Origin: Mucilaginibacter terrenus
GTDB taxonomy: Bacteria > Bacteroidota > Bacteroidia > Sphingobacteriales > Sphingobacteriaceae
Assembly (NCBI RefSeq): GCF_003432065.1
Contig: NZ_QWDE01000004.1
Location: 62,001 to 126,000, forward strand
Reading direction: 5' to 3'
Length of the DNA: 64,000 nucleotides
Both the position numbers and the translations under genes were made by a program. Below the pieces are notes generated by a model, which was given only the letters and a program-made list of their open reading frames with translations, was not told the DNA's origin and did no database searches. Below are positions 35,897 to 44,761 of this stretch, one piece after another. How positions within the stretch are numbered: position 1 is the stretch's first letter; each line of letters opens with the position of its first letter.

Positions 35897-37405
35897 TTAA
35901 GCAGCATTCCATTCATCAAGCACGTTCAGGAATTTTTCGGCATTAGCCAAATGCTGTTCGCGTTTGTTGTCGGGCATCTTGTCAAAAGTCTTGACTAGCA
36001 TACCTAAACGCGGATTGCTCATAAAGAATTTTCGGTGTACATGCATAAACCGCCAGAAGAGGCCATCCCATGTCTCCTGCCACTCACCTTTTGGCCAATC
36101 GCCCATTTTTAACAGGTAATTACTTCCGCTGATGTAAGGCTTGGTCATCATCAGCCCTCCATCAGAGAATTGCGTCATCCCGTAGGTGTTGGGCACCATT
36201 ACCCAGTCGTAGGCGTCTATATACATTTCCATAAACCAGCGGTACACCTCGTCGGGATCAAACTCGCATAGCAGCATAAAGTTGCCCATCACCATCAAAC
36301 GTTCTATATGGTGCGAGTAGCCGGTGTTCAGCACGCGTTTTATAACATTATCAACTGGAGCAATGCCGGTGTTACCTGTCCAGAACTGGTAAGGAATTTT
36401 ACGGCTAAAGCCCCAGTAATTTGTAGTACGCTGCTTTACGTGCTCGCGTTCGTACACTTGGTGTATAAACTCCCTCCACCCCATAATCTGCCTGATAAAC
36501 CCTTCAAGCGAGTTCAACGGTATCTCCTGCTCGCTTGCCGTTTGCAGGGCTTTATCAATCACCTGGTTTGGGGTAAGTAACCCCGTATTTAACAAAGGCG
36601 ATAGCACAGAGTGGTACAGGAAGCTTTCACCCGTAACCATAGCGTCTTCGTAAATGCCAAAGTTATACAAGCGCTGGTCCATAAAATCCGTCAGCCACTT
36701 TTCAGCCTGTTCATGATCCACGGGGTAAAAACCACCAAGGTTCCCAAAAGGAGATGCTGTTGTACCGGGGTTATCCGGGTAGCTTTTATTTACCCTTTCT
36801 GCAGCTTCTTTAACATAGTCGTTACTGGCCGGTGTATCCAGCAGCGGCACCACTCCCGTTTTTGGGAAACGCTTGCGGTTATCGCTGTCATAGGTCCATT
36901 TTCCGCCAAGTGGTTTGTTATTATCTTCCAACAGTATGTTCCGCTGTTTTCGCTGGTTTACATAAAAATCTGTTTGGAAATACGTTTTCTGCTTATCAAA
37001 AAACTCATCAACATCTGCCCGGCTGTTTAACCACGCAGGGCTTTTGTATTCGGCTAGTTCAATGCTGTTGCCGGCACATTGCCTGGCTAGGCGCCTTTCC
37101 AGCCAATTGTCTGCTGTTGCAGCATAGTGGATGGTTTTAACACCTTGTTCTGCTAACCAGGGAACCAGCTTCCGAACATCGCAATGTTCATCATCCGCAG
37201 CAATGTAGTTCACCATTATCCCCCTGTTAGCCAGCGCGTCCTGGTAACACTTCATAGATGCGCGGTGCAGCACCAGTTTTTTTTTGTGAAAAGAATACAG
37301 GTTGAAAAACAACGCCTCTTCTACCAGGTAAACCGGGCGGGCGCTGCTAATTGCAGGATGATGTTTAAACAGCTGATGGGGGAAAACAAGGGTAACACTT
37401 TCCAT
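35897..37405 (-). CDS. Photolyase/cryptochrome-related FAD protein of the FeS-BCP lineage, cluster cysteines missing
   Basis: 502 residues. The N-terminal alpha/beta domain starts VTLVFPHQLF and lacks the classical CPD-photolyase signature; the helical FAD domain has QIMGWREFIHQVYE, GYSHHIERLMVMGNFMLL, DAYDWVMVPNTYGMTQFSDGG and KPYISGSNYLLKM, the pattern of the PhrB-type (6-4) photolyases. In PhrB four Cys hold a [4Fe-4S] cluster (Cys350, 438, 441, 454 by memory). Here the region after SNYLLKMGDW reads PKGEWQETWDGLF with no Cys and is shorter, and the first ligand position reads IAPVDN. The only Cys in the FAD domain is Cys380. Repair activity is uncertain. Confidence 0.85.
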   Translation of the reverse strand: MESVTLVFPHQLFKHHPAISSARPVYLVEEALFFNLYSFHKKKLVLHRASMKCYQDALANRGIMVNYIAADDEHCDVRKLVPWLAEQGVKTIHYAATADNWLERRLARQCAGNSIELAEYKSPAWLNSRADVDEFFDKQKTYFQTDFYVNQRKQRNILLEDNNKPLGGKWTYDSDNRKRFPKTGVVPLLDTPASNDYVKEAAERVNKSYPDNPGTTASPFGNLGGFYPVDHEQAEKWLTDFMDQRLYNFGIYEDAMVTGESFLYHSVLSPLLNTGLLTPNQVIDKALQTASEQEIPLNSLEGFIRQIMGWREFIHQVYEREHVKQRTTNYWGFSRKIPYQFWTGNTGIAPVDNVIKRVLNTGYSHHIERLMVMGNFMLLCEFDPDEVYRWFMEMYIDAYDWVMVPNTYGMTQFSDGGLMMTKPYISGSNYLLKMGDWPKGEWQETWDGLFWRFMHVHRKFFMSNPRLGMLVKTFDKMPDNKREQHLANAEKFLNVLDEWNAA

Positions 37406-37471
37406 AGTTTTTGAACACTGCTGGCAGCGGTTTGTTTAACGTTAGCCGATGCATAATGATACAACGAATAA

Positions 37472-37508
37472 AGAGAGGCTGCTTCTTTTTATTTGAAGCA
37501 ACCTCTCT
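37472..37508 (-). terminator. Terminator of the DUF4142 gene
   Basis: Minus-strand hairpin AGAGAGGT-TGCTTC/GAAGCA-GCCTCTCT with an AT loop and a TTTATT tail, 28 bp past the stop. Confidence 0.75.
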
Positions 37509-37535
37509 ACATCAACCTACTAAAAGCCGTGTTTT

Positions 37536-38057
37536 TTATTTGTTTACCGTAGCATTAAGCGTAGTTGCTTCGGTTAAATGCTCCTTTAACGTCGGCAGCT
37601 TTTCGGCAGCTAAGGTCCTGAAATCGCCTATATCTGCGTAGGTAGTGGCTTTTTCAAATAAAGTAACCTGCTCCTGGTGCGATTGTACCATTAAAGCTGC
37701 AAAAGCTTTGTCGAACTCGGCGCCTGATAGTGGGGCCAATGCATTTAGCTGTTGCTGATGCGCGGCAGTTAACTGTGTAGGTACAGTAATATTGTTTTTA
37801 GCTGCTGTAGCTTTGAGTTCGTCGGTAGCTTTGGTGTGGTCGGTTACCATGTGCTGGCCATACTGCTTAACTTCTGCATTGGAAGCTTTCGTTAAAGCAA
37901 GCTGTCCGGCCTGTATCTCCAGCATGTTGCCGCTTGCAGCCTGTGTGGTAAATTCCTGGCTGCTAATACGCATGCCGTCGTTCTCTTCATCTTTACAGCT
38001 TTGTAAAGAAACAATACTACCTAGTAGCATCATTAATCCTAAAGTAAATTTTTTCAT
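37536..38057 (-). CDS. DUF4142 lipoprotein
   Basis: 173 residues. Lipobox LQSC gives Cys20. The mature part is a four-helix DUF4142 domain (FTTQAASGNMLEIQAGQLA, VKQYGQHMVTDHTKATDEL, FDKAFAALMVQSHQEQVTLFEKA), a ferritin-like bundle with conserved His and Glu but no demonstrated activity. DUF4142 proteins are often envelope-stress induced. It is separated from the photolyase-related gene by a terminator. Confidence 0.9.
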   Translation of the reverse strand: MKKFTLGLMMLLGSIVSLQSCKDEENDGMRISSQEFTTQAASGNMLEIQAGQLALTKASNAEVKQYGQHMVTDHTKATDELKATAAKNNITVPTQLTAAHQQQLNALAPLSGAEFDKAFAALMVQSHQEQVTLFEKATTYADIGDFRTLAAEKLPTLKEHLTEATTLNATVNK

Positions 38058-38336
38058 AATAGATCGTTTTGCACCTTGTCAGACAAAACCGTATCCATTC
38101 AGTACACCATCCCGATTTTAAGTATACCCGTACCCTTTCAGTCACACTAAATAACATTGTGAAAAACAACAGTTTACACATGTAGACTAAAAAACATGTT
38201 AATTGTCAACTGCATTAGTAAGATGAGCACACATGCGCGCCATTTCGTACCTGATTTAGCACAAGTGTATAATTTTTAGGATATAAATTATCATTTCAGT
38301 TAAACTAAATAAATAATACGAATGTTGTAGATAGAT

Positions 38337-38714
38337 ATGGAAAAGCCAATTTCAAGACAAGCGCACGGCGCTATAGATTATGCATATGCTGCACTGGTAC
38401 CCTTTCTTCCGGAGTTAGCATCTTATAAAAAAGAAAAAAATGCTGCTATACTCAGCAGGTTGTTAGGCGGTGGGGCACTGGCTTACTCTGCCTTAACTAA
38501 GGCAGAATGGGGTTTGTATAAAATATTGCCATTTAAAGCACATCTGGCGGTAGATCTTTCCGTAAGCTTGTTTGCTATTGCATCTCCCTGGTTGCTGGGC
38601 TTTTCGGGGAACAAACAGGCCCGCAATGCATTAGTAGCAGTGGGCGTTTCGGGGCTTATGGCATCATTGCTTACAGAGCCCGAGGAAATGGATCAGCGGA
38701 CAGCAGGGCTGTAA
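38337..38714 (+). CDS. SPW-type small membrane protein
   Basis: 125 residues with about three membrane segments (about 45-60, 72-92, 98-113). The segment LFAIASPWLLGFSGNKQARN carries the SPW motif found in small membrane repeats, and the N-terminal QAHGAIDYAYA matches the same family. Function unknown. No SD; 279 bp of non-coding sequence lies upstream, in which I see nothing beyond AT-rich promoter-like sequence. Confidence 0.75.
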   Translation: MEKPISRQAHGAIDYAYAALVPFLPELASYKKEKNAAILSRLLGGGALAYSALTKAEWGLYKILPFKAHLAVDLSVSLFAIASPWLLGFSGNKQARNALVAVGVSGLMASLLTEPEEMDQRTAGL

Positions 38715-38771
38715 CAACACCAGAGATGATAAAGTAGTAAGCAGCGCAGCTGTTGTCGATGGTCTCGCCTG

Positions 38772-39728
38772 CTATTCAGTTGAGTTGGTTAGCCATACCA
38801 CTTTTTGTTCGCTTTGATGCGGCTGCCCTATTATGTCGCTGTAAAGATGGGGCCGCCTTGCCTTGCGGTACCTGTAACCGCCAGCTTTAGTTAACGCATC
38901 GGCGCTTATTTCTGCTATTACAATCTCGTTGTCTAGGCTGGTACATTCGGCTATGATATCGCCATATGGGTCAATTATCATCGAGCAGCCATTCTTCAAC
39001 TGGTCATCATCCATACCTATAGGGTTGCTGAATATTGCGTAAACAGCGTTATCGTAGGACCGGGCAGGCAGCCACTTCATTAACCACTCGCGGCCTTTCA
39101 GCCCTCTGAACTCCTGTTTCAACAAATCTTTGTTGGCCTCCTTGTCAATCCAAAGGGCTGGATCAACAAAACCGGCACCCGGCCGTGTGGAAGGTGTGCA
39201 CATTGTAACATGTGGCATAAATATAATGTCGGCCCCAAGCAGCGCCGTAGCCCGTACGTTTTCTATAACGTTATTGTCGTAGCATATCAATATACCGCAC
39301 TTCCATCCGCAAAGTTCAAACACTGTATAACTGTTACCGGGCTTTACATGCGGATTTATGAACGGGTGCAACTTGCGGTGCTTTGCTACCAGCCCGTTCT
39401 TATCTACACATACATAAGCCTTGTAAATGTCGCCCGCTGCATCGCGTTCAAACAGTCCCGCCAGTATGGCTATGTTATACTCTGCGGCGTAACGGGTAAG
39501 TTCTGCTACGCCCGGTCCGTCGGGCACCATTTCAGCAACCTCCAGCAGCTCCTGCCCGGTAAGGTGCCTGGCAAAACTGTAGCCGGTAATGCTGCATTCG
39601 TGAAAAGCAATAGCATCCGCGCCGGCGGCAGCGGCTTCCGCAGTTAGTTGCTTTATTACAGAAAGGTTGTACGCTTTATCGCCGCTCCTGTTTTCAAACT
39701 GGGCGGTAGCTATCCTGATGTTCTGCAT
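38772..39728 (-). CDS. Carbon-nitrogen hydrolase (nitrilase superfamily)
   Basis: 318 residues. The catalytic triad is complete: Glu44 in FHECSITGY, Lys119 in KHRKLHPF, Cys149 in LICYDNN. The layout is like N-carbamoylputrescine amidase or beta-ureidopropionase-type amidases, but the sequence around the Cys (CYDNNVIENVRA) is not diagnostic of one substrate. No signal peptide, so cytoplasmic. It stands alone. Confidence 0.9.
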   Translation of the reverse strand: MQNIRIATAQFENRSGDKAYNLSVIKQLTAEAAAAGADAIAFHECSITGYSFARHLTGQELLEVAEMVPDGPGVAELTRYAAEYNIAILAGLFERDAAGDIYKAYVCVDKNGLVAKHRKLHPFINPHVKPGNSYTVFELCGWKCGILICYDNNVIENVRATALLGADIIFMPHVTMCTPSTRPGAGFVDPALWIDKEANKDLLKQEFRGLKGREWLMKWLPARSYDNAVYAIFSNPIGMDDDQLKNGCSMIIDPYGDIIAECTSLDNEIVIAEISADALTKAGGYRYRKARRPHLYSDIIGQPHQSEQKVVWLTNSTE

Positions 39729-39802
39729 AGGTTTTTTGGTTTACAGCCGGCAGCGCCGGGAGGGTAAACAAATATACTACTCCGCAAAAATTAAAACGGC
39801 AC

Positions 39803-39833
39803 AAAAAAACCGTTTCGCCCTGCAGCGAAACGG
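39803..39833 (-). terminator. Terminator of the lytic transglycosylase gene
   Basis: Perfect 9-bp stem CCGTTTCGC/GCGAAACGG followed on the minus strand by T7 and GTGCCG, 35 bp past the stop. Confidence 0.88.
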
Positions 39834-39867
39834 TCTGTTTCAAATGTGCTCCGTAATATTTAATTAC

Positions 39868-40650
39868 TTAGTTTACTGCCGTTAACATTGGCAGTGGCTT
39901 TTGCAGATAGCTATAATAATTATTATAGCCGTATTTCTTTGGCCTGTTGATGATCTCCTTCATCGCTATAAGCTTGTATACGTACGAGCCTGTTTCGCGG
40001 TTAAGAGACATCCGGAAGTAATTATCTTCCTTTTGCCTGTTTATGGCGCGCTCTAACTTAATAGAACCATTGTTGTAAGCCGCAGCGGCAAGTGTCCAGC
40101 TGTTAAATTCGGCATACAGTTCTTTTATGTACTTACACGCCGCAATGGTAGACTTACGGATGTTAAGCCGTTCATCCTTACCACGGTTTACCTTAAGGCC
40201 GTAGCTGCGTGCAGTACCTGGCATAAATTGCCAAATGCCCCTTGCGCCTTTTGGTGATGTGCCTTCGCGAAGGCCCGACTCTACCAACGGAACAAACTTA
40301 AAATCTTCGGGAATACCGTAGGCTCTAAGTATAGGCTCAATAACAGGGAATAACTTGTCGGCCTTGGAATGCAAGATGTTAGACTGAACATTCCGGAACC
40401 GGTGGGTAGCTATTGATTTTTTTAATTTGTAGTCGACTCTTTTGTCGTTAACCGGCAATGCCTCATTCGCAAAATTGAAATTATCCTCAGCTTTTTCTGT
40501 TTTTAGAAACAGCAGATCGGCAGTAGTAGCCTCGATAAATTTTGGAGTAGTTTTTGCAGGAAGTACAGGATTTGTACTGAAAATGTTAAGTGTGGAAATG
40601 ATAACCAGCACCACTATTACGGAGCACGTAACTAGATGTTTTTTACCCAT
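39868..40650 (-). CDS. Lytic transglycosylase (SLT domain)
   Basis: 260 residues. One N-terminal membrane or signal segment (about 5-24), an unstructured linker, then an SLT domain from about residue 105 with the catalytic Glu124 in PLVESGLREG, GARGIWQFMPGTARSYGL, and AAAAYNNGSIKLERA. It cleaves glycan strands of peptidoglycan to form 1,6-anhydro-muropeptides, here at the periplasmic face. No LysM domains follow, so this is a short MltE/Slt-like form. Confidence 0.92.
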   Translation of the reverse strand: MGKKHLVTCSVIVVLVIISTLNIFSTNPVLPAKTTPKFIEATTADLLFLKTEKAEDNFNFANEALPVNDKRVDYKLKKSIATHRFRNVQSNILHSKADKLFPVIEPILRAYGIPEDFKFVPLVESGLREGTSPKGARGIWQFMPGTARSYGLKVNRGKDERLNIRKSTIAACKYIKELYAEFNSWTLAAAAYNNGSIKLERAINRQKEDNYFRMSLNRETGSYVYKLIAMKEIINRPKKYGYNNYYSYLQKPLPMLTAVN

Positions 40651-40855
40651 TTCAAATAACTTATTTTAATTAAACAATGGTACAATGTGCCGCAAAGGTA
40701 TGGTATAGAAATCAGATTATCAAATACTTAATAGATACTTAGTGTTTCAGCTTTGTACACTAAGGCAAAAAATGTGCGTTTAAAGTACTGTAAAGCCTGT
40801 TTTTGAACCGCATCAAAAACTTGTTCTTTTTAACAAAAAGTAGCGTAAAATGTTG

Positions 40856-40863
40856 TAATTTTG
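40856..40863 (+). promoter_or_regulatory. -7 box of the pseudouridine synthase gene
   Basis: TAATTTTG, 36 bases upstream of the ATG at 40900. It overlaps an in-frame TTG at 40861, which is thereby excluded as start. Confidence 0.55.
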
Positions 40864-40899
40864 TCCTCTTCACGCTGCGAAAGCGCTAAACAAAAAAAC

Positions 40900-42342
40900 A
40901 TGGTATTTAAGAGACCAACAGGTAGTCGCGACGACAAGCCAAACAGATCAACCCGCCGTACAGACGGTGGCGACAACACATCAAAACGCAGTTCATCTGC
41001 ACCCGGCAAACCTTATGGCAGCCGAGCCGCAGGCGACAAAAAAGAATTCTCTCCGGGCCGCAAGCCCTCAAATAACAGATCATTTACAGGTAACAACCAA
41101 CCAGAAGGCGATAGGCCTAACAGGAGTGGTAACGCGCCATCTTTTGGTGATAAACCGCGCCGGAGCCCAAGTGCACCTTCTTACGGAGACAAGCCGAAGC
41201 GTAATGCAGGTGCATCATCATATGGCGATAACGCGCGCCGCGGAACAGGTGCACCATCATACGGTGATAAAAAGCCATTTAACCCGTCGGCTAAACCTTT
41301 TGGCAACCGTACCGAAGGAGATAGCAACGAAAAAGGCGGCAGAAGAGGTTATGGCGACGCAGCTTCTGGCGACAGGAAGCCGTATGGCGGTAAAAAGCCT
41401 TTTGTAAGCGGACAAACCAATACCGACAGGCCAAAGCGCAGCTTTAGCGGCGATCGCCCTACCGGCGAAGGTAAACCACGTACAGGAACAGGTTACGCCA
41501 ACAGTACCGGTAAAAAAGACTTCAGGAGTACAACATCGGGATTTAAACGCCGCGATGAGAACCGTAGCGAGGCAGACGCGCCTAAACGCACCATGCGCAG
41601 CCGTAAGAACCCTGTACAGAAAGAAAGTGACCTGATAAGACTAAACCGCTACATTGCCAACGCTGGCATTTGCAGCCGCCGTAAAGCTGATGAGTTGATA
41701 CAGGCAGGCGTAATATCTGTAAACGGCGAGGTAGTGAACGAACTTGGTTACAAGGTTGACCCTATAAAGGACCTGGTACGGTACAACGGCGAAGCGCTTA
41801 AACGCGAAAAAATGGTGTACGTACTGCTGAACAAACCAAAGGATTACATTACTACAACCGAAGACCCGCAGGAACGCCGTACGGTAATGCACCTGGTAGA
41901 GAAAGCAAGCAGGGAAAGAATATACCCTGTTGGCCGCCTTGACCGTAATACAACCGGTTTATTGCTGATGACCAACGATGGCGACCTGGCCGATAAGTTA
42001 TCGCACCCGCGCAATAATATTGTTAAGCTTTATAATGTAGAGCTTAACAAGAGCCTTACACAAGGCGACCTGAACAAAATAGAGTTCGGGCTGGAGCTGG
42101 AGGATGGTTTTATTAAACCTGATAGTATCAGCTATGTTACCGGTGGTACAAAGCGCGAAGTAGGCATACAGATACACAGCGGCAAAAACCGCATTGTACG
42201 CCGCATATTCGAAAGCCTAGGTTACGAAGTAGTAAAGCTGGACAGATCGGTATATGCGAACCTTACCAAAAAGGATCTTCCGCGTGGCCGCTGGCGCTAC
42301 CTCGATGAGAAGGAATTGATACAATTAAAACACTTGATATAA
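40900..42342 (+). CDS. RsuA/RluB-family pseudouridine synthase with long disordered basic N-terminus
   Basis: 480 residues. Residues 1-230 are low-complexity, rich in Gly, Ser, Arg, Lys, Asp and Pro, with imperfect repeats such as SAPSYGDKPKR and GTGAPSYGDKK. An S4 RNA-binding domain follows at about 240-300 (IRLNRYIANAGICSRRKADELI), then the catalytic domain with GRLDRNTTGLLLMTNDG and nucleophile Asp348, and GKNRIVRRIFESLGYEV. It isomerises a uridine in 23S (RluB-type) or 16S rRNA. The 230-residue RGG-like extension is much longer than in E. coli RluB; such tails are common in this phylum and may add RNA affinity. Confidence 0.93.
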   Translation: MVFKRPTGSRDDKPNRSTRRTDGGDNTSKRSSSAPGKPYGSRAAGDKKEFSPGRKPSNNRSFTGNNQPEGDRPNRSGNAPSFGDKPRRSPSAPSYGDKPKRNAGASSYGDNARRGTGAPSYGDKKPFNPSAKPFGNRTEGDSNEKGGRRGYGDAASGDRKPYGGKKPFVSGQTNTDRPKRSFSGDRPTGEGKPRTGTGYANSTGKKDFRSTTSGFKRRDENRSEADAPKRTMRSRKNPVQKESDLIRLNRYIANAGICSRRKADELIQAGVISVNGEVVNELGYKVDPIKDLVRYNGEALKREKMVYVLLNKPKDYITTTEDPQERRTVMHLVEKASRERIYPVGRLDRNTTGLLLMTNDGDLADKLSHPRNNIVKLYNVELNKSLTQGDLNKIEFGLELEDGFIKPDSISYVTGGTKREVGIQIHSGKNRIVRRIFESLGYEVVKLDRSVYANLTKKDLPRGRWRYLDEKELIQLKHLI

Positions 42343-42346
42343 CAAC

Positions 42347-42375
42347 AAGGCCGTCCCAAAAAGACGGCCTTTTTA
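42347..42375 (+). terminator. Terminator of the pseudouridine synthase gene
   Basis: AAGGCCGTC/GACGGCCTT stem, then T5, four bases after the stop. Repeat element B begins a few bases further on. Confidence 0.88.
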
Positions 42376-42382
42376 TGCCCTG

Positions 42383-42598
42383 AAAATCTGGAAATTCACC
42401 TGTAATAAAAAACCACTTTCCAAATTTAAGTTGTTTTTACCATGTTTTTAAGTGTGGTTTTTGAAGGTACCTGCAATTAAATCGGGGCAAAAACGGCCTT
42501 TTAGCTGCTATTAGCGCAGGTTTTAACGTTTTCTGACGGGGTGTTCAACTTGCGTTTAAAATACATCGGCACAAAAAAAGCTGAACACTTTTGAACAC
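42383..42598 (-). repeat. Intergenic element, copy B (216 bp)
   Basis: Read on the minus strand, the core (42598-42541) starts GTGTTCAA, repeats GTGTTCA, has T7 and GTGCCGATG, and ends GTTGAACAC. The second block (CTTCAAAAACCACAC) is at 42466-42452 and the third (ATTACAGGT...GATTTT) at 42406-42383. Length and inner spacing equal those of copy A (45 bases between blocks two and three in both). The core starts 4 bp after the stop of the minus-strand SRPBCC gene. Confidence 0.75.
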
Positions 42599-42602
42599 CG
42601 GG

Positions 42603-43079
42603 CTACTTGCCGGTGTACTTGCCAAATATCTCTTCTACAGCTTTCGTCCGGAACTCAAACACCTTCTTAACCTGCTTACCAACCAGTATCTTATTGGTGA
42701 TGCGGCCTATAGGTCCGTAAGGTATAGCATAATGCAGCAGGTCTGTCATCTCCACCCCGCCGGGTATTTCTTTAAAGTGATGCTGGTGATGCCATAAAGC
42801 GTAAGGTCCAAAGCGCTGTTCGTCAACGAAGTATACTTTGTCCTGCACGTGGGTAATCTCAGTCATCCAGTTCATCTGTATACCAAACAATGGTGATACC
42901 TTATAGGTGATGATCATGCCCGGGTACATTTTAGCGTCGCCGTTATAAGTAGATGTAACTATAAAGTTCATCTGTGGAGGCGTTATACGGGCAAGATTAT
43001 GCGGCGAGGAGAAAAAATCCCAGGCCTCATCCAGGGTTATCGGCAAATTCTGTGTGAACTTTAAGAAATAGGTTTTCAT
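42603..43079 (-). CDS. SRPBCC (START/Bet v1-like) family protein
   Basis: 158 residues covering one SRPBCC domain: FTQNLPITLDEAWDFFSSPHNLARITPP at the N-terminus, then the strands WMTEITHVQDKVYFVDEQRFGPYALWHHQHHF. It resembles the 'cell division inhibitor SulA-like' COG4276 proteins, whose ligand is a hydrophobic small molecule but unknown. Cytoplasmic. It shares the strand with the sulfurtransferase gene upstream (52-bp gap), possibly one transcript. Confidence 0.85.
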   Translation of the reverse strand: MKTYFLKFTQNLPITLDEAWDFFSSPHNLARITPPQMNFIVTSTYNGDAKMYPGMIITYKVSPLFGIQMNWMTEITHVQDKVYFVDEQRFGPYALWHHQHHFKEIPGGVEMTDLLHYAIPYGPIGRITNKILVGKQVKKVFEFRTKAVEEIFGKYTGK

Positions 43080-43131
43080 ACCTGTAATACGTGCAATGCG
43101 TTACAGCAGTTTGGTTTACAGCTATTAATTA

Positions 43132-43965
43132 CTATTGCGTGGCAATTGGAAGTCCGCGCCTGCTCCATTCACTCCAGGATCCAACATACAGTTTAGGGCC
43201 GGTAATGCCCGCGTGTTCCATTCCCAACAGTGTGTGGCAGGCCGTAACACCCGACCCGCAGTGCACAATTACATTCTCCGGCTTAATGTCGCCAATGGTG
43301 TCTTTATACAAACTTGCTAATGCCTGCGAGGTAAGATACTTGCCCTCCGGCGAAAGGCTGTTGCTATAAAACAAATTGACTGCACCGGGTATATGCCCTG
43401 CAACAAGGTCAAGTGGCTCGGTTAAGCCCTGGTAACGGGCACCTTCACGCACATCTATTACAACTCTGCCCTCGTCTTGTGCTGCTTGTTTAACCTCCTC
43501 CAGATCCACCGTGTGCTTGTACTCTTCCGGGATAGGGTAAGTGACCGCAGCAGCTGTAGGCTGGTAATCGGCTGTGCTAAGTTCTACACCTGCGTCAGTA
43601 GCTGCTTTAAGGCCGCCATCCAGCACCTGTACGTTAGTGTGCCCTATGGACCGCAGCATCCACCAAAGGCGTGCGCCGCCCATTGCGGCACTTTTATCAT
43701 CATAAACTATTACATGCGTATCAGGTGTTAAACCCCAGCGAGTGAGCGTCTCAGCAAAGTCCTGCAGCGATGGCAACGGGTGCCGTCCACCAACGGCCGG
43801 GGCATCAGGATGCGCCGCAAGATCATCATCAAGCGTGGCGAAAATAGCATTCGGTAAATGGCCTTGGAAATAGCGTTCCCGCGCATTCGCGCCGGCGCGT
43901 ACATCTACAATTATTACTGAAGGATCAAATATCTTCGGATCGGTGATTTCTATTAAAGGTGACAT
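43132..43965 (-). CDS. Sulfurtransferase with two rhodanese domains (thiosulfate or 3-mercaptopyruvate type)
   Basis: 277 residues. The N-terminal inactive rhodanese domain (about 5-125) is followed by the catalytic one (about 150-275) with the persulfide Cys236 in HCGSGVTA. A CGSGVTA loop is the form seen in 3-mercaptopyruvate sulfurtransferases (SseA), while thiosulfate enzymes mostly have CRKGVTA, so mercaptopyruvate is favoured. Cytoplasmic. It is 52 bp upstream of the SRPBCC gene on the same strand. Confidence 0.9.
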   Translation of the reverse strand: MSPLIEITDPKIFDPSVIIVDVRAGANARERYFQGHLPNAIFATLDDDLAAHPDAPAVGGRHPLPSLQDFAETLTRWGLTPDTHVIVYDDKSAAMGGARLWWMLRSIGHTNVQVLDGGLKAATDAGVELSTADYQPTAAAVTYPIPEEYKHTVDLEEVKQAAQDEGRVVIDVREGARYQGLTEPLDLVAGHIPGAVNLFYSNSLSPEGKYLTSQALASLYKDTIGDIKPENVIVHCGSGVTACHTLLGMEHAGITGPKLYVGSWSEWSRRGLPIATQ

Positions 43966-44080
43966 GCTTATCAGAGGTTAATGCTAACAACTACTGCTGT
44001 TGGAACTGCAAGTTAGCAAATCCACTAATTTGTTTTGCAAGGCAATTGTCAATCCGCAAACTGCCCCCTTTAGCTGCTAT

Positions 44081-44554
44081 TTACTGCACCATTTTATTAG
44101 CACAGCAAGAACTCGCAAACGCCTCTGGCTTTGCCTTGAACACGAAACCCATACTCAAGATGTATCCCATTGCCTCGTGCAAAGCCTGATTGCTCTTGAA
44201 CATTGGGTTGGTGTTAATATCTGCATGAACTTCCAGACCAACATCGTAGAGGTCCAGCAGGTCGCATAGTTTGTAGGCTATATCAATAGATTTCTGCACC
44301 TCGTACAGCATACGCTCTTTGATGCTCATCTTCTGCGATGTACGCTCCTGGTGTATGAACATGAACGCACCCCGTTGCTCGCGCAGGAACACGATCACCG
44401 TAGCGAAGTCTGTTACCGCGCCCTTTACCTGCGAATCTGTCCCGATACATACTTTAAGTTTGTTACCCAGGTTGGTTTCCCGCTCTATAGCGTGCTCAAC
44501 CTCTTCTAAGATGGGTGTTTGGATCACCTCCCCGCTGAATTTTCTCCAGGTCAT
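44081..44554 (-). CDS. YkuK family (DUF458) ribonuclease H-like protein
   Basis: 157 residues. The N-terminus WRKFSGEVIQTPILEEVEHAI and VCIGTDSQVKG followed by TVIVFLRE are typical of the YkuK/DUF458 family, which has a predicted RNase H-like fold with acidic residues (Asp in GTDSQ, Asp in HADINTN). In spore-formers YkuK is a DNA-associated or ribosome-associated protein of unclear role. Upstream lies 438 bp of repeat-bearing non-coding sequence. Confidence 0.85.
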   Translation of the reverse strand: MTWRKFSGEVIQTPILEEVEHAIERETNLGNKLKVCIGTDSQVKGAVTDFATVIVFLREQRGAFMFIHQERTSQKMSIKERMLYEVQKSIDIAYKLCDLLDLYDVGLEVHADINTNPMFKSNQALHEAMGYILSMGFVFKAKPEAFASSCCANKMVQ

Positions 44555-44700
44555 ATAAAATTGTTTAGTGAATTTCTCTGCCTGACCTTTTATGGGTCTA
44601 TAAAAATAAGCGATTAACTATTTTATAAACGTAAATATCCTATGATTTATTTGTTAACACTTGCTTGAATATTAACAAGTTACAGCCACAACCGCTTAGT

Positions 44701-44743
44701 AAGTGCCTTCGTTGCTCGAAAACGCCCAAGCTTTCGGGCACTT
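44701..44743. repeat. Hairpin in the gldJ-YkuK intergenic region
   Basis: AAGTGCC pairs with GGCACTT, with TTCG/CGAAAG-type bases extending the stem on both sides of a 20-base loop. Confidence 0.45.
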
Positions 44744-44761
44744 GCTATTGGGTTAGCCTTT

